DNA of 64,000 bases, taken from NCBI GenBank assembly GCA_008828725.1, contig MEHQ01002044.1, positions 73,839-137,838 on the forward strand. The letters are read 5' to 3'. Positions 45,078 to 56,699 of the stretch are shown in pieces. The notes below the pieces were generated by a model. The model was not told the origin of the DNA and did no database searches. It worked only from the letters and a program-made list of their open reading frames with translations. The translations under genes and the position numbers were made by a program. The DNA comes from Saccharina japonica (lineage: Eukaryota > Sar > Phaeophyceae > Laminariales > Laminariaceae). How positions within the stretch are numbered: the stretch's first letter is position 1; each line of letters starts with the position of its first letter.

Positions 45078-45233
45078 ACGGGGGGCCACAGTAAATACTA
45101 CAGTAAACACTAGTAATAGTAATACTATTAAATAGTAAACAGGGCCTACGGTGCACACAAAAACCCACACATTTCCCTATTTTTACTACGTATTAATATA
45201 ACAACTTTGGTCCTATTTACTACGGCCCCCCGT
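45078..45233. mobile_element. MITE-like element, copy 2 of 2
   Basis: Ends ACGGGGGGCCACAGTAAA and TTTACTACGGCCCCCCGT; 156 bp. The interior shares GGGCCTACGGTGCACACAAA and CACATT with copy 1 at 7533-7701. Confidence 0.75.
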
Positions 45234-46494
45234 GTAATATGCTCCTTCTCCTTGGTGGCACTCTCTCTCGTGTATTCGATCGGAATTTGTCTTCTTCATG
45301 CTCGGTTTCGAGCACAGACAGGTATGGCTTCTGGGCCGAAACGGACAGCAAACGAAATCAATAACTAACTACAGTACGCTGTGTAGTACCGTATCACGGG
45401 AGAAAGCACACACCCCCCTTAGATACCACACCCCACTACTGCTGCTGTACATAAGCACAGCCAGTGACATGCCATATGTTTTTTGGCTGTTTTCTATCGT
45501 CGCTTTATTACCGGGGGTACGTTGAATACCACACCCCCAACGGAGGTGCGCCTGAAAACAGTACAAAACGCCTAAATTGGCACACCGTCTAGTGGATAGC
45601 ATTCACCCACAACATTTACTTGCTACTACTCCTCCTACGTGCCCTACGCTCCAGCCACGGGCGCCGGTACTGCTACTACTGCTGTAGCTTTGTGGCCAAT
45701 CACGGAACTTTTCGCGTGCTATTGTAGCAATTTCTCGAAAACAAACCAGTGCGCAATGCTATACCTGGTATCTGATATACGGTGTATTGTTCGGGGCGTC
45801 GGCTAGAAACAGACTCTCGAGGTTGCATATGTATGATCATGGTATCCATAATATAGTTATTAATATTAATAGGCAAGGGCCTCTGAGGAGCAATGTTCGG
45901 GAGTTTTGACACCATTGAATTCCTATGGTGGCACCTACCTGTAATCAGGGCATACGGAATTGAGGTATCCGGTGCCTGTTCCGTAAAGCGCAACGTGACC
46001 TGGAAAGCATATTGCGCTCACGCGCCGCAGGCGTGTGTAGTAGCTCCCCCACAGGGGCGCCCAGCAGGCCACCGGAGGCCAAAAAAACGACAATTTAGTT
46101 GATATTGGCCCGAAATCCACTTTCAAAAGTGTGTACGTATAGAGTTGTAAACACCTTAAACAGTTTTTCACCGCAGCGATAACAAAAAATGTACCTCGAT
46201 CATCTTTCCCGCGGCAAGGACATGCCCAAACGGGTTTTTAGCCAGCGGCGAAAAAGGTTGCCGGGCGCGAAACCTCGTGTGGCGCTAAATAGCGATGGAT
46301 GGATTCCAGCCCGGAAGTTGCGCCAGTGCAACAGCTACTTTATGCCCTACCGGTAACCATTCTGCGGCATTGCAGCAAGGCGGGGATCTTTGCTGTTATT
46401 TTCGATGTCAGGCGTGGGCTTTACCATCACCGGCAGTATTGCACGGGAATGAAAAAGCAAACTGGTTTCAGACTATAGCCTCTCACCTGTTAGC
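45234..46494. other. Intergenic DNA
   Basis: No gene recognised. Positions 46020-46085 hold GC-rich inverted phrases (GCGCCGCAGGCG, GGCCACCGGAGGCC) like those at 47000-47490. Confidence 0.35.
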
Positions 46495-46810
46495 ACACCC
46501 CTTGTTGCCGGTATCACCCCCTTTGTGGCGGACCCCCTTGCTATCACAACCCCCTTGCTAGCACACCCTTTTGTTATCACACCACCTGCAGTCTGGCCGA
46601 GCTCCTTACGTAGCAATGATCACTACCGTTAGCATACCCCATCAATATCACCCCCCCTCAATACCACACCCCCTAGCTACGGGGCTACCGTGCATGGTAG
46701 TCACCCGGGATACGATATATAGATAGCACACCCCTCTACAACAGCACACCCGGTGACAATAGTAATAGTCTTAAACGTCACATTGTTATCACCGGGGTGT
46801 GCTTTCTTCC
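46495..46810 (+). repeat. Scattered array of the TATCACACCCC motif
   Basis: Variants of (T/A)(A/G)(T/G)CACACCCC and TATCACCCCC occur about 12 times on the plus strand at irregular spacing, for example 46495, 46514, 46545, 46558, 46571, 46650 and 46728, and an inverted one (ACCGGGGTGTGCT) closes the cluster at 46791-46803. Confidence 0.6.
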
Positions 46811-46959
46811 GTGCTATACGGTACCTATTTTAGTGTAGAGTAGTGCGTTCTAGAACCGGGCTCGGAAGGCAGAGGCAGCGCAGGAAGGCGTGGGGGGGGC
46901 ATATCGCCATCTGCCGAGATGTTTTTAGCGCCTGGTACTTGAGGCAGTATCGAAGGCAC

Positions 46960-47490
46960 CACCGCCTGCACATATACCATTAATGTTGATGCACAGTACA
47001 GCAGGGCATTAACTAGTGGTTCGGCGTCTGTTGCGCGCAGCGCAACAGGCGACCCAAGGTGTTGTTACGCGCCGCCGGGGGGGGGGGCAAGAGGGCCCCC
47101 CGGGAGGGCCCCCGGAGGGCTGCCGGAGGCGGGAAACATGCGATATTTTCGCGAATTTACGCCTCAAAACTAAGTCAAGAGCCTTTCAATTTATTTTTGG
47201 CTACGGCAAATAGAAAAAAGTGCCTCGAAAAGAGTAAGAGCCTACGGCGAATAGCTAAAGGTGCCTAATGTTTGTTTTTTGCTATGGCGAATAGAACAAG
47301 GGGCCTAAAAGATGTTCAATTACGGCTAATTATTGAGGGGGGAAAAAAACGCAACAAAAGTTTCGCCTGCGGCGAAAAATGTTGCGCGCCCAAAAACGCG
47401 TGTTGCGCTGCGCGTAACCAGCCTCGCGGCGACTGTTGCGTAAAACGGTTATTTCGACCCAATGTTGCGCCAGCGCAACAGCGCAACACC
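46960..47490. repeat. Cluster of short GC palindromes
   Basis: TGTTGCGCGCAGCGCAACA (47030), TTTCGCCTGCGGCGAAAA (47362), GTTGCGCTGCGCGTAAC (47402), TGTTGCGCCAGCGCAACA (47463) and CTACGGCGAATAG/CTATGGCGAATAG phrases lie within 0.5 kb. All are hairpin-forming, with two main stems (GTTGCGC and TTCGCC). Confidence 0.7.
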
Positions 47491-48744
47491 TAATCAATGC
47501 CCTGGTGTGTACGCATGCTGTGTACTGTGTGTGAGTAGCATTCTCTTTTGTTTTGTCTTTCTGGTTGCGAATGCTGTACGGTCGCTGATTTCCACAAACT
47601 TAGTGTCTGCAGTCTGCAGAAGCGAGCGGGCTTGGACTAACGCGTCGTTTCGCGACTCGCCGTCCCGAGGTTGCCGTGGTTGCCGGAATCTTGTGGCTTT
47701 TATCAAATATATATAAATACGTCAGCTGTGAGTTCGGCCGATTGAGCGGTTGAAACTCAACTTTGCAAGCTGCGTTTTTGGTTATGTGTTGTGAAGCGGC
47801 GAGAATTCGTTTGTTTTTCGTTTTTTCTACATCGAACGCACACGGCCTGCTGCAAGTATGAGGCCACCTTGATTAATTTACCGCTCTACTATTAATAGTG
47901 AGTCAACGTCTATGACTTACATTGACTTCGTCTACTTGCTTGACGCCTACAGTAGAATCGATATACTTTCGTATCGCGTTTCACTTTATATTGCCTTCTC
48001 TTATGTATGGCACCTGAATATTAATATTGCTTATTATTTTTTCTCCTAAGCCTTATCCAACCTCCATCGCCACGCCATGGGTGTTGGTCTGGCACCCCCA
48101 CCCTCTCCCGCTTCTCCTAGCCTCCTGCCTATGGCCACCTATGAGTACCGCAACCGAGGATAGAAGCGACACACCCTCTCACAAATGGTTAGATAACTTC
48201 TTCGACAAGGCTACGAGTACCTGTATGGCCACCAAGGTTAAGGTATTTTCACTGATAGCGCCAGAGCCAATAGTAGGATAGCTTCCTAGGGAACGCGGAT
48301 TTCGGCCCACACGATCTGTCTGCTCACGCAAATTACTGTATGTTGTTGTTTTTTGTTTTCTTGAGGTTCTTGCTTTGTCGTTCTTGTTGTGGTTGTTTTT
48401 GTTGTTGTGGTTGTTGCTGTTGTTCCCACACTCACGTACCGCCATAAAATATATCTATAAGTTGTGGTACCACGACAGGCTCCAATAAACCTAGCATGGC
48501 GCCATCAACTTTGCCTGGGTATACTATAGTCGGACACTGTAGTGGTATAATGTATTATGTAGCGGTATATTCGTGCAGAGCATATAATAGATATAGGGAA
48601 AAAGTCAGTCCGGCGCTGGTTACTTTCCACCGACCACAGTCTCCGGCCTTAACAAAATGGATCAAAATCAGAAAAGGCCGGGCGCGAACTCATTTACGTG
48701 CTATTATTGTGGAGAATAAGGGCAGTATAGAGCAAGCAGATAGG
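47491..48744. other. Intergenic DNA with a dispersed-repeat fragment
   Basis: 47714-47790 (ATACGTCAGCTGTGAGTTC, ACTCAACTTTGCAAGCTGCG) matches the interior of DNA element copy B (43906-43985). A Pro-rich frame near 48074 (MGVGLAPPPSPASPSLLPMA) resembles DNA at 51433-51490 but has no known function. Confidence 0.4.
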
Positions 48745-48850
48745 GTGCTTCTGGTGGTGTAGTGGGTAAACCTCGAAACTACTATAGTACTATTACATAG
48801 TAGTGCTAAGTAACACCGATTTCACGAGTTCGAATCCCTCCGTGGAAGAC
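48745..48850 (+). ncRNA. tRNA-like sequence (tRNA-derived repeat or pseudo-tRNA)
   Basis: TGGTGTAGTGGGT fits a pol III A box and GAGTTCGAATCCC a B box. CTTCTGG at the start can pair with GTGGAAG at the end (6 of 7, with wobbles). A hairpin-forming insert ACTACTA..TAGTAGT sits after a CTCGAAA loop-like sequence. The T-stem does not pair well, so a working tRNA is unlikely. Confidence 0.4.
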
Positions 48851-48960
48851 TCTGTTCTTCGACTGAAAATGGCGGCAGAAAGCACCTATAAAAACGTGTG
48901 TGCGAAAATTCGATGCGAGTCGACGATGGAAGAAGGGGCTGAACTCTTACCGTCATAACA

Positions 48961-49003
48961 ATGAAGGCATGAAGGCAAGAAGGCATGAAGGCATGAAGGC
49001 ATG
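48961..49003 (+). repeat. (GAAGGCAT)n minisatellite
   Basis: Five tandem copies of GAAGGCAT, one with an A/T change, read directly. Confidence 0.85.
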
Positions 49004-49328
49004 CGCTGCCGTGTCGAGGTGTAAGATGACTACCCTGGGGACACGAGTTATGGGGACACGAGGTATCCCCCGCCAGGTTTGCTTAGAGATGGAACCAGGT
49101 TATCGTTGCTACGCACGTGTGTCTGCTGCTTAGATATAGCAGAAGAGTAGCGTATTTCCACAATCAGGCCACGAAGAAGACTAAGCAGGTGGGGCGGGAG
49201 CCATACCCCGCCCGCCCCTGTTTTCCCATGTAAAATAGACCTCCCAAGCAACACAAATACGTTTTCTTTCGTATCTAAATCCTACCAAGAGTTCAGGTAA
49301 CCGGCCTTTCAGGGAAATATCATATCTG

Positions 49329-49348
49329 GGGGGGGGGGGGGGGGGGGT
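49329..49348 (+). repeat. Poly-G run
   Basis: About 20 consecutive G bases, a likely site of sequencing-length uncertainty. Confidence 0.85.
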
Positions 49349-51799
49349 CCGCTATGTGGCCCCGAATCTGAAATACGAAAGGGAGTGAGCCGGAGAAGTA
49401 GGGCAGAGCTAGTAGATCGAACAAAAACAGGTGGGGGGGGGTAGAGAATGGAAGGGGCGGAAACCAGCAGAGGGAGCTACCACACCCGTATAACACTTAA
49501 GGTAGCACTTAAGACAGCACTTAAGACAGCACAGCCCCTATTGATAGAGCGAATTTGGTGTGCTGATTTTCTGGACAATGGACAACGGGGAGGGTGCAAA
49601 CGCCAAAAGACATGCGTTATACGTCTATACGTGGTACGTGAAAGGAACAATCTCGACCAGACAATTGTAAAGCCACCATACGTATTCGTTCGTTGTATGT
49701 GCCCCCCCCCCCAGTTTTGAGATACGAGTCGTCTGGTAAAAACGTCCAGGGCCCAGGAGGGGTTACCTTGCGTGTCACTATATGCTGTGTACAAAAGTAC
49801 TGAGCAGTACAGCAATATGCAGAAAGAAGAACTGGCAGACTGCACTACACCGTACGTATAGTGTTTGAAGATTATTTTGTATGCCGTATAACGAAGGCAG
49901 GAGAACGATCCCTGGATTTCCAGCTCTAGGAAGAGGGGGGAACGATCGCTGAGTTATCGACCCTAAAATATGAAGGAAGGAGAACGACCCCTTGGTTCTC
50001 AGCCCCTGAAGTCTTCAAGAGGGGGCATCAAGGGGGGGCATCATGGGAGTCATGGAATCCACCCCATCATCAAGAAGAGTAGCGGGTTTCATAGCGGAAC
50101 GAGGCAAGTTTTATAGTCAAGAAGCGTGTTTCATGTTTCGGGTGTTCCCTTGGTTATACTTCGAAGTATGTTGATAATTATAATCGAGTCACGGGTTTCC
50201 AAAAGAAGAGGCCTTTGTTCACAATCTCGCCTACACCCGGTGAAATCGTCACTTCTGGACGAAGATTCCAGGCGATGTCAGGAGCGAGCTCACGCCGCAT
50301 CGCGACACACATACCACATAGTACCGCATAGTCCAGGTGTGATCCGTACGTGACACACTGCATCATGGCACCAGCCGATCGTTCCCCCCTATATACGTAC
50401 ACGCTTGTCTCGAAGAGGAGCTGCAGGTCTCTCGAACTGTCGTCGCGTCGCAGACAACGAGACGGCTGCTGTGAGCGGCACTTTTGTCTCACACCTATAG
50501 CAACCACACACCAAGCCACCACCGATTCTACGATGTCTGCCCGCCGGCGACGGGCGTTTTGAGTGCAGTACTCCTCTTACAAATCTCACACAGCACGTAG
50601 AGGACGGTGCTCGATACCACCGCCGTTGATCGCTGTTGCGACTTCTAGGCAACACATCCGTGGCCGCAGTTTGTTGTTTACCACAAAGGCCTACAGTAGG
50701 CTTGGTTCGTTTCTGTTTTCGAATCTGCTCTTTTTTCATATTGCCATGTGCCGACCCCGAACCAGACAGCTCCATCCAGATCACTACGAGAGTATCATAG
50801 CTGACAACGGGAAAACCTCGTACAGGCAGTACCTACCGGCCCCCGTTCATAAGAAAGTAACTCAGAAGAAGGTCAGCCTGAACTAACTGAAAAAGCGTAA
50901 GAAAGCTCTCAGCATAGTGAGTGTTGACGATTTATTTAAGAAAGTTGACCCCAAAAGTGCTTGTTCGGTATGAATACTAGGAAAAACGTCCTGTCGGGGA
51001 TCGAAGTTAGAAAGTGCAACATGAGAAAGTGTGCTTTCGCGTGCGCCCAGAATAAGAAAGTCAGCCTGAGCCCTACGATTAAAGGTTTCTCGCATGTGTG
51101 GAGGGCTGGTACTGTACATCGCATGTGTGGAGGGCAAGATTGCTTACGGTCCGGATAATCCATCGACGACAGGCGTTTGGTGTATATCGAATTACAAAAC
51201 TTCTGTTGAAGCCAAAATGAAGACGTCCCACTCTATATCTTAGACTAGAAATCACGGGGGTCCAGGCTTTTTCTCTTTAGGCCTACACTATAACCGTTAT
51301 TATTGAAACAAAAAACAGGGGACGGTGAAGAAAACGTCCGACCCGCGCCCTTAATCTCTACCAGGCCGTATGTGCGTAAAAGCTTCATAACCTGCACCCA
51401 ACAGATAAACACCTTAACACACACCCACGCCATGGGTATTCGTCTGCCACCTCGCCCCCTGCTCCTCCTGGCCTCCTTAAGATGGCCGCCTCTGCTGTGT
51501 GGTACCCGAGACTACAGTACTGTACTGTATGTAAAATCGTCTGCAAGAGGCGCTCCCTGCAGGTTACATTTATGGCAAGGGACTCTACGTATTGCCCCAT
51601 CCTCACGCTTAAGCACTAATGCATACGCTCATGTACGTGCTGCCAGCTGATCGATGACGAAGCTGCTACCATCTACCCCAAGGCGCCCAACGCCCAAAGC
51701 TAATTCCACCGCGAAAAATAAACATTATTTTTCAGTATTTTTCGTACCAGCATACAGCCGCAAAACGTGAGGTGTACCCGAAATGTGCCTTCATATCAT
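49349..51799. other. Intergenic DNA
   Basis: GCACTTAAGACA is repeated at 49495-49530. Overlapping frames at 50126-50886 are unassigned. GAAAGTCAGCCTGA is repeated at 50866 and 51057. No gene is recognised. Confidence 0.35.
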
Positions 51800-52148
51800 G
51801 TCATGCCTGCCTGCGGGTGCACGGGTTAAATTCAAAGTATTCCTCGAGCATTCCTCGGGATTTTTCCCGCGGGATATCGGAACTACCCCGTGGTCCCGTG
51901 GTAAATGTGGAACCCTGTTCCCGCACAAACGAGTCCCGCGCAAATTATTATTCCCCACCCCCGCGCCCACGGCAAGGTGTAGCTCCCGTTCCCGCGTGAA
52001 TGAGTCCCACCCAAATACACATATCCCGTTTCAGCACAAACACGCCCCGTAAAATTCAGTATATCCCGAATGCTGTCAATAGAGTGATGTAAAATCCTGC
52101 GGATACATAAACACTAATCGCTCCCCTGCAGAATGAGGAACAATGGGT
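51800..52148. other. CCCG-rich region resembling a subterminal repeat
   Basis: TCCCGC, CCCGTGGTCCCGTGG, TTCCCGC and ATCCCG recur across 51850-52075, spaced like hAT subterminal motifs. No paired ends were found. Confidence 0.35.
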
Positions 52149-52156
52149 ACGTAGAC

Positions 52157-53192
52157 TAGAGTTGTAACCCGGCTGGGTGAGAACCGGGTACCCGGTGCCG
52201 GGTACCCGGCCCGGCCGGGTACCCGGTTCTACGATATACGGAGCCCCTCAAAACGTACGGAGCCCCTGAAAACTTGCTGCTCACAGCTCACAGCTCACAG
52301 CTCACAGCACACAGCACACCGAGAATACCCAACACACAACTCACACGATACTCTTACCAGCCGCTGGTGGCCCTCCTATACCATGAGCCAGGACATCGAA
52401 CTAGCATCACAAGAGCCTCGTGCAGCTGCTGCAGCGGAGGAAGCAGCTGCTGCCGTGCCAGCTGCTGCCAAGCACCGCAGGGCAGACTCTCACGCTTCCT
52501 CTTCATCCTCCTCGGATGAATCTTCACCCTAGAGTTGTAACCCGGCTGGGCGAGAACCGGGTACCCGGTGGCGGGTACCCGGCCCGGCCGGGACCGGAAC
52601 CGGACCGGTCCAAGTCTGCGACCCGCCGGGTATCTGTGCCCCGGGTACCCGGGTACCCGTGTACCCGTGTATCCGGGTACCCTCATCGATATATATCATA
52701 TTCTCCTCTGCTGTCTGTCGGTGACGGGATTTGTCGCATGAAATTCGAGCAATCGTACTCGGAGTAGGATTTTGCTGATGACGAGCGCAATAGGCAACAA
52801 GGGTATGACAGCAGTATCACAGTCAGTATCATGTATCATGTATCAACGAAAACAAAACCCGGTCTAACCTACGTTCTTTTCACTTTGCCACAAAGTAGAG
52901 ATATCCACCCCCCTTGCCTTCTGTTATTTGTCAAGATTCATCGTACAGTAAGAGACAAAATCAAGTCTTGTTCTCCCACCTACCTCCTTACCACGTCGTT
53001 TGAGTACCTTTCCGCTTTCAGGCCGGTAAAAGCAAGCGGGGGGGGGGTAAATACGGTATGATACCCCGGGTACCCGGGTACCCGGGTACCCGGGTCCTCC
53101 GACCCGCCGGGTACCCGGGCCGGGCCAGTCTGAATCCCTCAAAACCGGGCCGGGTACCCGGTCCAGAATTCTGAGGCCGGGTCACAACTCTA
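52157..53192. mobile_element. Second hAT-type element, 1.04 kb, 8-bp target duplication
   Basis: Starts TAGAGTTGTAACCCGGC and ends GCCGGGTCACAACTCTA (inverted with one mismatch). It is flanked by the 8-bp duplication ACGTAGAC at 52149-52156 and 53193-53200. GGGTACCCGG-type palindromes crowd both ends (52185-52230, 52555-52680, 53065-53160). A second copy of the left end begins at 52530 in the same orientation, so the interior has been duplicated or rearranged. The superfamily is inferred from the 8-bp duplication and the subterminal repeats, because the ends are TA- rather than CA-. Confidence 0.82.
52383..52532 (+). pseudogene. 49-codon Ala/Ser-rich frame inside the second hAT-type element
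   Basis: Starts MSQDIELASQEPRAAAA and ends DSHASSSSSSDESSP. Its TAG stop is formed by the first bases of the internal left-end copy at 52530. An acidic/serine-rich start before a zinc finger is common in hAT transposases, so this could be a cut-off transposase N-terminus, but no diagnostic domain is present. Confidence 0.25.
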
Positions 53193-53200
53193 ACGTAGAC

Positions 53201-53488
53201 GCGTCAGGGTCCGAGTCAATATTATTCAATTATGATGTGTGTCTGCTTTTTTCTTCCTAAAGTTGTCTTTGCAAACAAAAAATGTGCTACGAAGTACTGT
53301 GAACTTGGTACTGGTATAAAATATTTTGAAATTCCCGGTGACGTAAGGACTACTGCCAACTATTAATAACTGTAGTTTGAGGGCAATTCTAGGGATTTTT
53401 CCGGCGGGAGTCCCGTCGTGGCTGGATCCTGTCCCGGGGAGTACCGCGGTGGCCGGACCCCTCACAAACAAGCCCGTCGAATCCCGTC
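53201..53488. other. Intergenic DNA, target area of the LTR element
   Basis: CCCGTCGTGGC and GTCCCGGGGA phrases here continue on the far side of the LTR element (59420-59570). The element appears to have landed within an older CCCG-rich repeat. Confidence 0.4.
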
Positions 53489-53493
53489 GTGGC

Positions 53494-54170
53494 TATTCAG
53501 GTATTCAGGCATAGTTGTTGCACCCTTGACAGATGGTCGCACAGGCGGGTACAGGCAGCAGCATGCTGCCATGCTGGTGTTGGACAGATGATAATCCACC
53601 GATGATAAAACCCAAGAAGATTGATGTTTTTTAGAAGGGCCGCTTATTGGGCAATCAAACTTGCAGAACAATAGACATCCGAGTCTAGAGGTGGTGGTGA
53701 GAGGAGTGAGGGTGTGGGGTAGGTCCGTGTTCTCTCTCCAGCTACCCAGGCTATGATCCGTTCGCTACAGTCAGTAGGACCTCGTGAGAGGAAAAACCAA
53801 CCCAGTGGGTTATGCCGCATACTGGTCGAAACGGTAAGTATCTACTCGTAGGACCTCGTGAAGAGTGAAGAGAATACAACAACCCGGCAGGTTATGCCGC
53901 ATATTGGTTGAAACGGTATCATAACACGCCGCGTTGATATAACTATCGTCGCTGGTGCTACGTACTGTTGTGCTCGGCTACTGCAACATGCTACTGGTGG
54001 TGGAACCAGTACAACCAATTGCTTCCCCCGGCTACAGCAGTACCAGTGCTATATGTTGCTGTCCCCGGCTACAGCAGTAGTATGGTGACACCTACTGCTG
54101 TACCCGGTTACAACAGTGGCGATGAACATTGATCAGAGATGTAGGTGTTCACGCCCTAATATCTTTAGTA
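53494..54170 (-). repeat. 3' LTR of the 5.9-kb element (677 bp)
   Basis: On the minus strand it begins TACTAAAGATATTAGGGC and ends CTATGCCTGAATA plus an extra 8-bp TATTCAGG-type duplication at the outer edge. It matches the 5' LTR almost base for base. Confidence 0.88.
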
Positions 54171-54180
54171 CTCCCCCTTA
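54171..54180 (-). promoter_or_regulatory. Polypurine tract
   Basis: Minus strand TAAGGGGGAG directly upstream of the 3' LTR: the expected primer site for plus-strand synthesis. A second one (TACGGGGGAG, minus, at about 55214-55233) precedes an internal LTR-like remnant. Confidence 0.75.
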
Positions 54181-54284
54181 ATGGATATCGCGCTGTTGTA
54201 CTGATATGTACTAGAGCAACATCATATTTACGGCTAGATGGCTACTGAGTGCTTACTGCCATTGTGTTTTGCATCAGAACCTAG

Positions 54285-54720
54285 CCTACACGTATACGTA
54301 ACTTGAATAACGATGATGGCTATCATAACGTTCAACAGCACTCGTTGAAAGCAAACAGAAACTTGACTAAAGTGCCGATCATGGCTAACGATCATCAGCA
54401 CTTGTTGGAAGCAAAACAAAATGGACTAAAGTACCGATCATGACTAACGATCATCAGCACTTGTTGGAAGCAAAATAGAAATTTGACTAAAGTGCCGATC
54501 ATGGCTAACGATCATCAGCGCTCGTTGGAAGCGATATAAAATGTACTAAAAGGCCGATCATGGCTAACGATCATCAGCGCTCGTTGGAAGCGATATAAAA
54601 TGTACTAAAAGGCTGATCATGGCTAACTTTCATCAGCACTTGTTGGAAGCGATAGAACTTGACTAAAGTGCCGGTCATGGCTAACGATCATCAGCACTCG
54701 TTGAAACGATACTCCAGTGA
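54285..54720 (+). repeat. Tandem repeat of about 60 bp, about 7 units, inside the LTR element
   Basis: Units contain CCGATCATGGCTAACGATCA, TCAGCACTCGTTGGAAGC and (T/C)TTGACTAAAGTG. Two more diverged units are at about 56035-56130. Confidence 0.8.
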
Positions 54721-54769
54721 TCAGCTTATTCACCAAGGCATTTAACAACTAACCGCCCCGTACAAATAG

Positions 54770-55215
54770 AACCCGTCGGGGTCCTCAACGAACTGGTCGT
54801 AGTTACGCCGCATTCTTAGTCGAACCGCAACGTAACATTATGTTTAACCTATAAAATCACCGGTGATACTGTTGCGCTCGGCTACTGCAACACGCTATTG
54901 GCGCAACCAGTGCTACCTACGTTGGCCGACGAAATAGCGGTCAGCCGATCCCAGTTCTGGCCGGGCGTAGCTCGGGTAAACTTGCTTCTTGACTCGTCGC
55001 GATCCCGAAGCTACCGAGTGGTACTTGGTTACGTATCGTGACTGCTGCTTCCCGGCTACAGCAGTATTACAGTAGTGCTACGAACTGCTTCCCCCGACTA
55101 CAACTGCCTACTGCTCTCCTCGGCTACAGCAGTACTAGTCCTAACTAATGCTCCCCCACGCAACAGCAGTGGCGATGAACATTGATCAGAGATGTAGGTG
55201 TTCGCGCCCTAATAT
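54770..55215 (-). repeat. LTR-like remnant inside the 5.9-kb element
   Basis: GTTGCGCTCGGCTACTGCAA, CGGCTACAGCAGTA and GATGAACATTGATCAGAGAT followed by CTAATATCTTTAACA match the LTRs with much divergence. Read on minus it starts TGTTAAAGATATTAGGG, a better TG start than the present LTRs have. Confidence 0.6.
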
Positions 55216-56146
55216 CTTTAACACTCCCCCGTAATGAAAATCGCACTGTTGTGGGCACTGAAGCACCGAATAATGTTACCCTGTCTGTTGTCGACACTCG
55301 TTTTAAACGTCTACGAACTCCAAACGTCTACGAAATTCACTAAGCGTAAGGCTGTTCACTAAGCGTAAGCAAACGTCTAAACTATACTGGTGGTGGCTCC
55401 AAGATCTTCTCGGTCATCAACAAAAAACGCCGGCGTAACTAGGGCTCTGCCCGGGAATGTATGTATTCCAGGACCGCTCATGATCCTACGTATATCAATC
55501 TGAGTCCTGGTCATAACTTGAAAAACAAACTAAAACTACATTTCGTGCAGGAGAACGTGGTTCCAGACGTGTGTCCCTTTTTTTTTTTTACTGTCAAGCT
55601 TGTCAACTGCAATGGAAATCCCAACCACTTTGAATAATCACAGCGTTTCACTGTCTATGCTCACGATAAAGAGCTCTGTACTCAACGTAACACGTTCTAT
55701 TAAAACATCGGTGTCTACGACAACGATACCCCGCATATGTAAAATGGAAATAAAGTAGCTCCCCCATTAGCTAGCTCCCTTATTTCTGCTAAAAGTGGAC
55801 AGCAAAGAAACAAAACGCCAACGAAAAAGAAACAAACCACACGCTTGATCGTCCAGACGCCTCTTCCAGGAGGTATATCGAAACGATGCTGTTCGTGTTG
55901 CTACTATTATCAGCAGTTACTTATTGTACTGAACGTTGACTATGTGTGTATTGGTTACTCAGCCTACACTTAATGCTCCTCCCCAACTGAAAGGTACACC
56001 AATTAACTCACCAGGTATAATGATAACCAGTATTGGTAGAACTGATAGAAGCTTGCCTGAAGTGTCAATCACGACTAACGGTCACCAGTACTTGTTGCAA
56101 GCGATAGAAACTTGACTGAATAACCGATGATGGCTGACGCAAACCA

Positions 56147-56335
56147 ATCGTTGCTGTACCCGTCGATGCTGCAGTCGTTGCTGTACCAGTCGTTGCTGTA
56201 TCAGTTGTTGCCATACCAGTCGTTGCTATACACTCGGCGTCTTCCGGACACGATGACCATGATGATGATGATGGCGATGATGATGATGATGATGATGATG
56301 ATAATGGTTATGAGGATGACGACGACGAAGCTTGG
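56147..56335 (+). repeat. CGTTGCTGTACCAGT minisatellite and (GAT)n tract
   Basis: Six units of about 15 bp (56147-56236) are followed by an ATG/GAT trinucleotide run (56252-56335). The 104-codon frame over them (56127-56441) owes its poly-Met stretch to the repeat. Confidence 0.8.
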
Positions 56336-56699
56336 TCCGTGTCTTGATCGAGTAGTAATATACGTAAAACGCGGAGTAGTTATGATAGTCTCAGCAGTAG
56401 TAGTTCCCGCTGGAGATAAGGTAGCTATTTATAGGCTGTAGAGCTCCCCAGGATCCGATTCCTTGTCGATGCGGCCCTCCAATGGACCGCCTCCGGTAGT
56501 TAGTTGCATGACTTCTGGAAAGTTGTTCAAAATTTCACCATTTCTCCCCCTTCGAACGCGTTTTTCAGTCGTCGGGGGTATGTCGAAACAACGTCAGCGT
56601 CGCTGCTGTAATACCCCCGTTCGTAGATAGTAAGAGGGCCATTAGACATGTTGGTGTTGCTGCGCTGCCTCTCTTCTTTACCATTATTCAGATATTTAA

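Noticed and set aside
54285-54720. CRISPR-like repeats of about 60 bp
   Set aside because: Units are contiguous with no spacers and lie inside a retrotransposon.
56127-56441. Poly-Met protein
   Set aside because: Produced by an ATG/GAT trinucleotide run.
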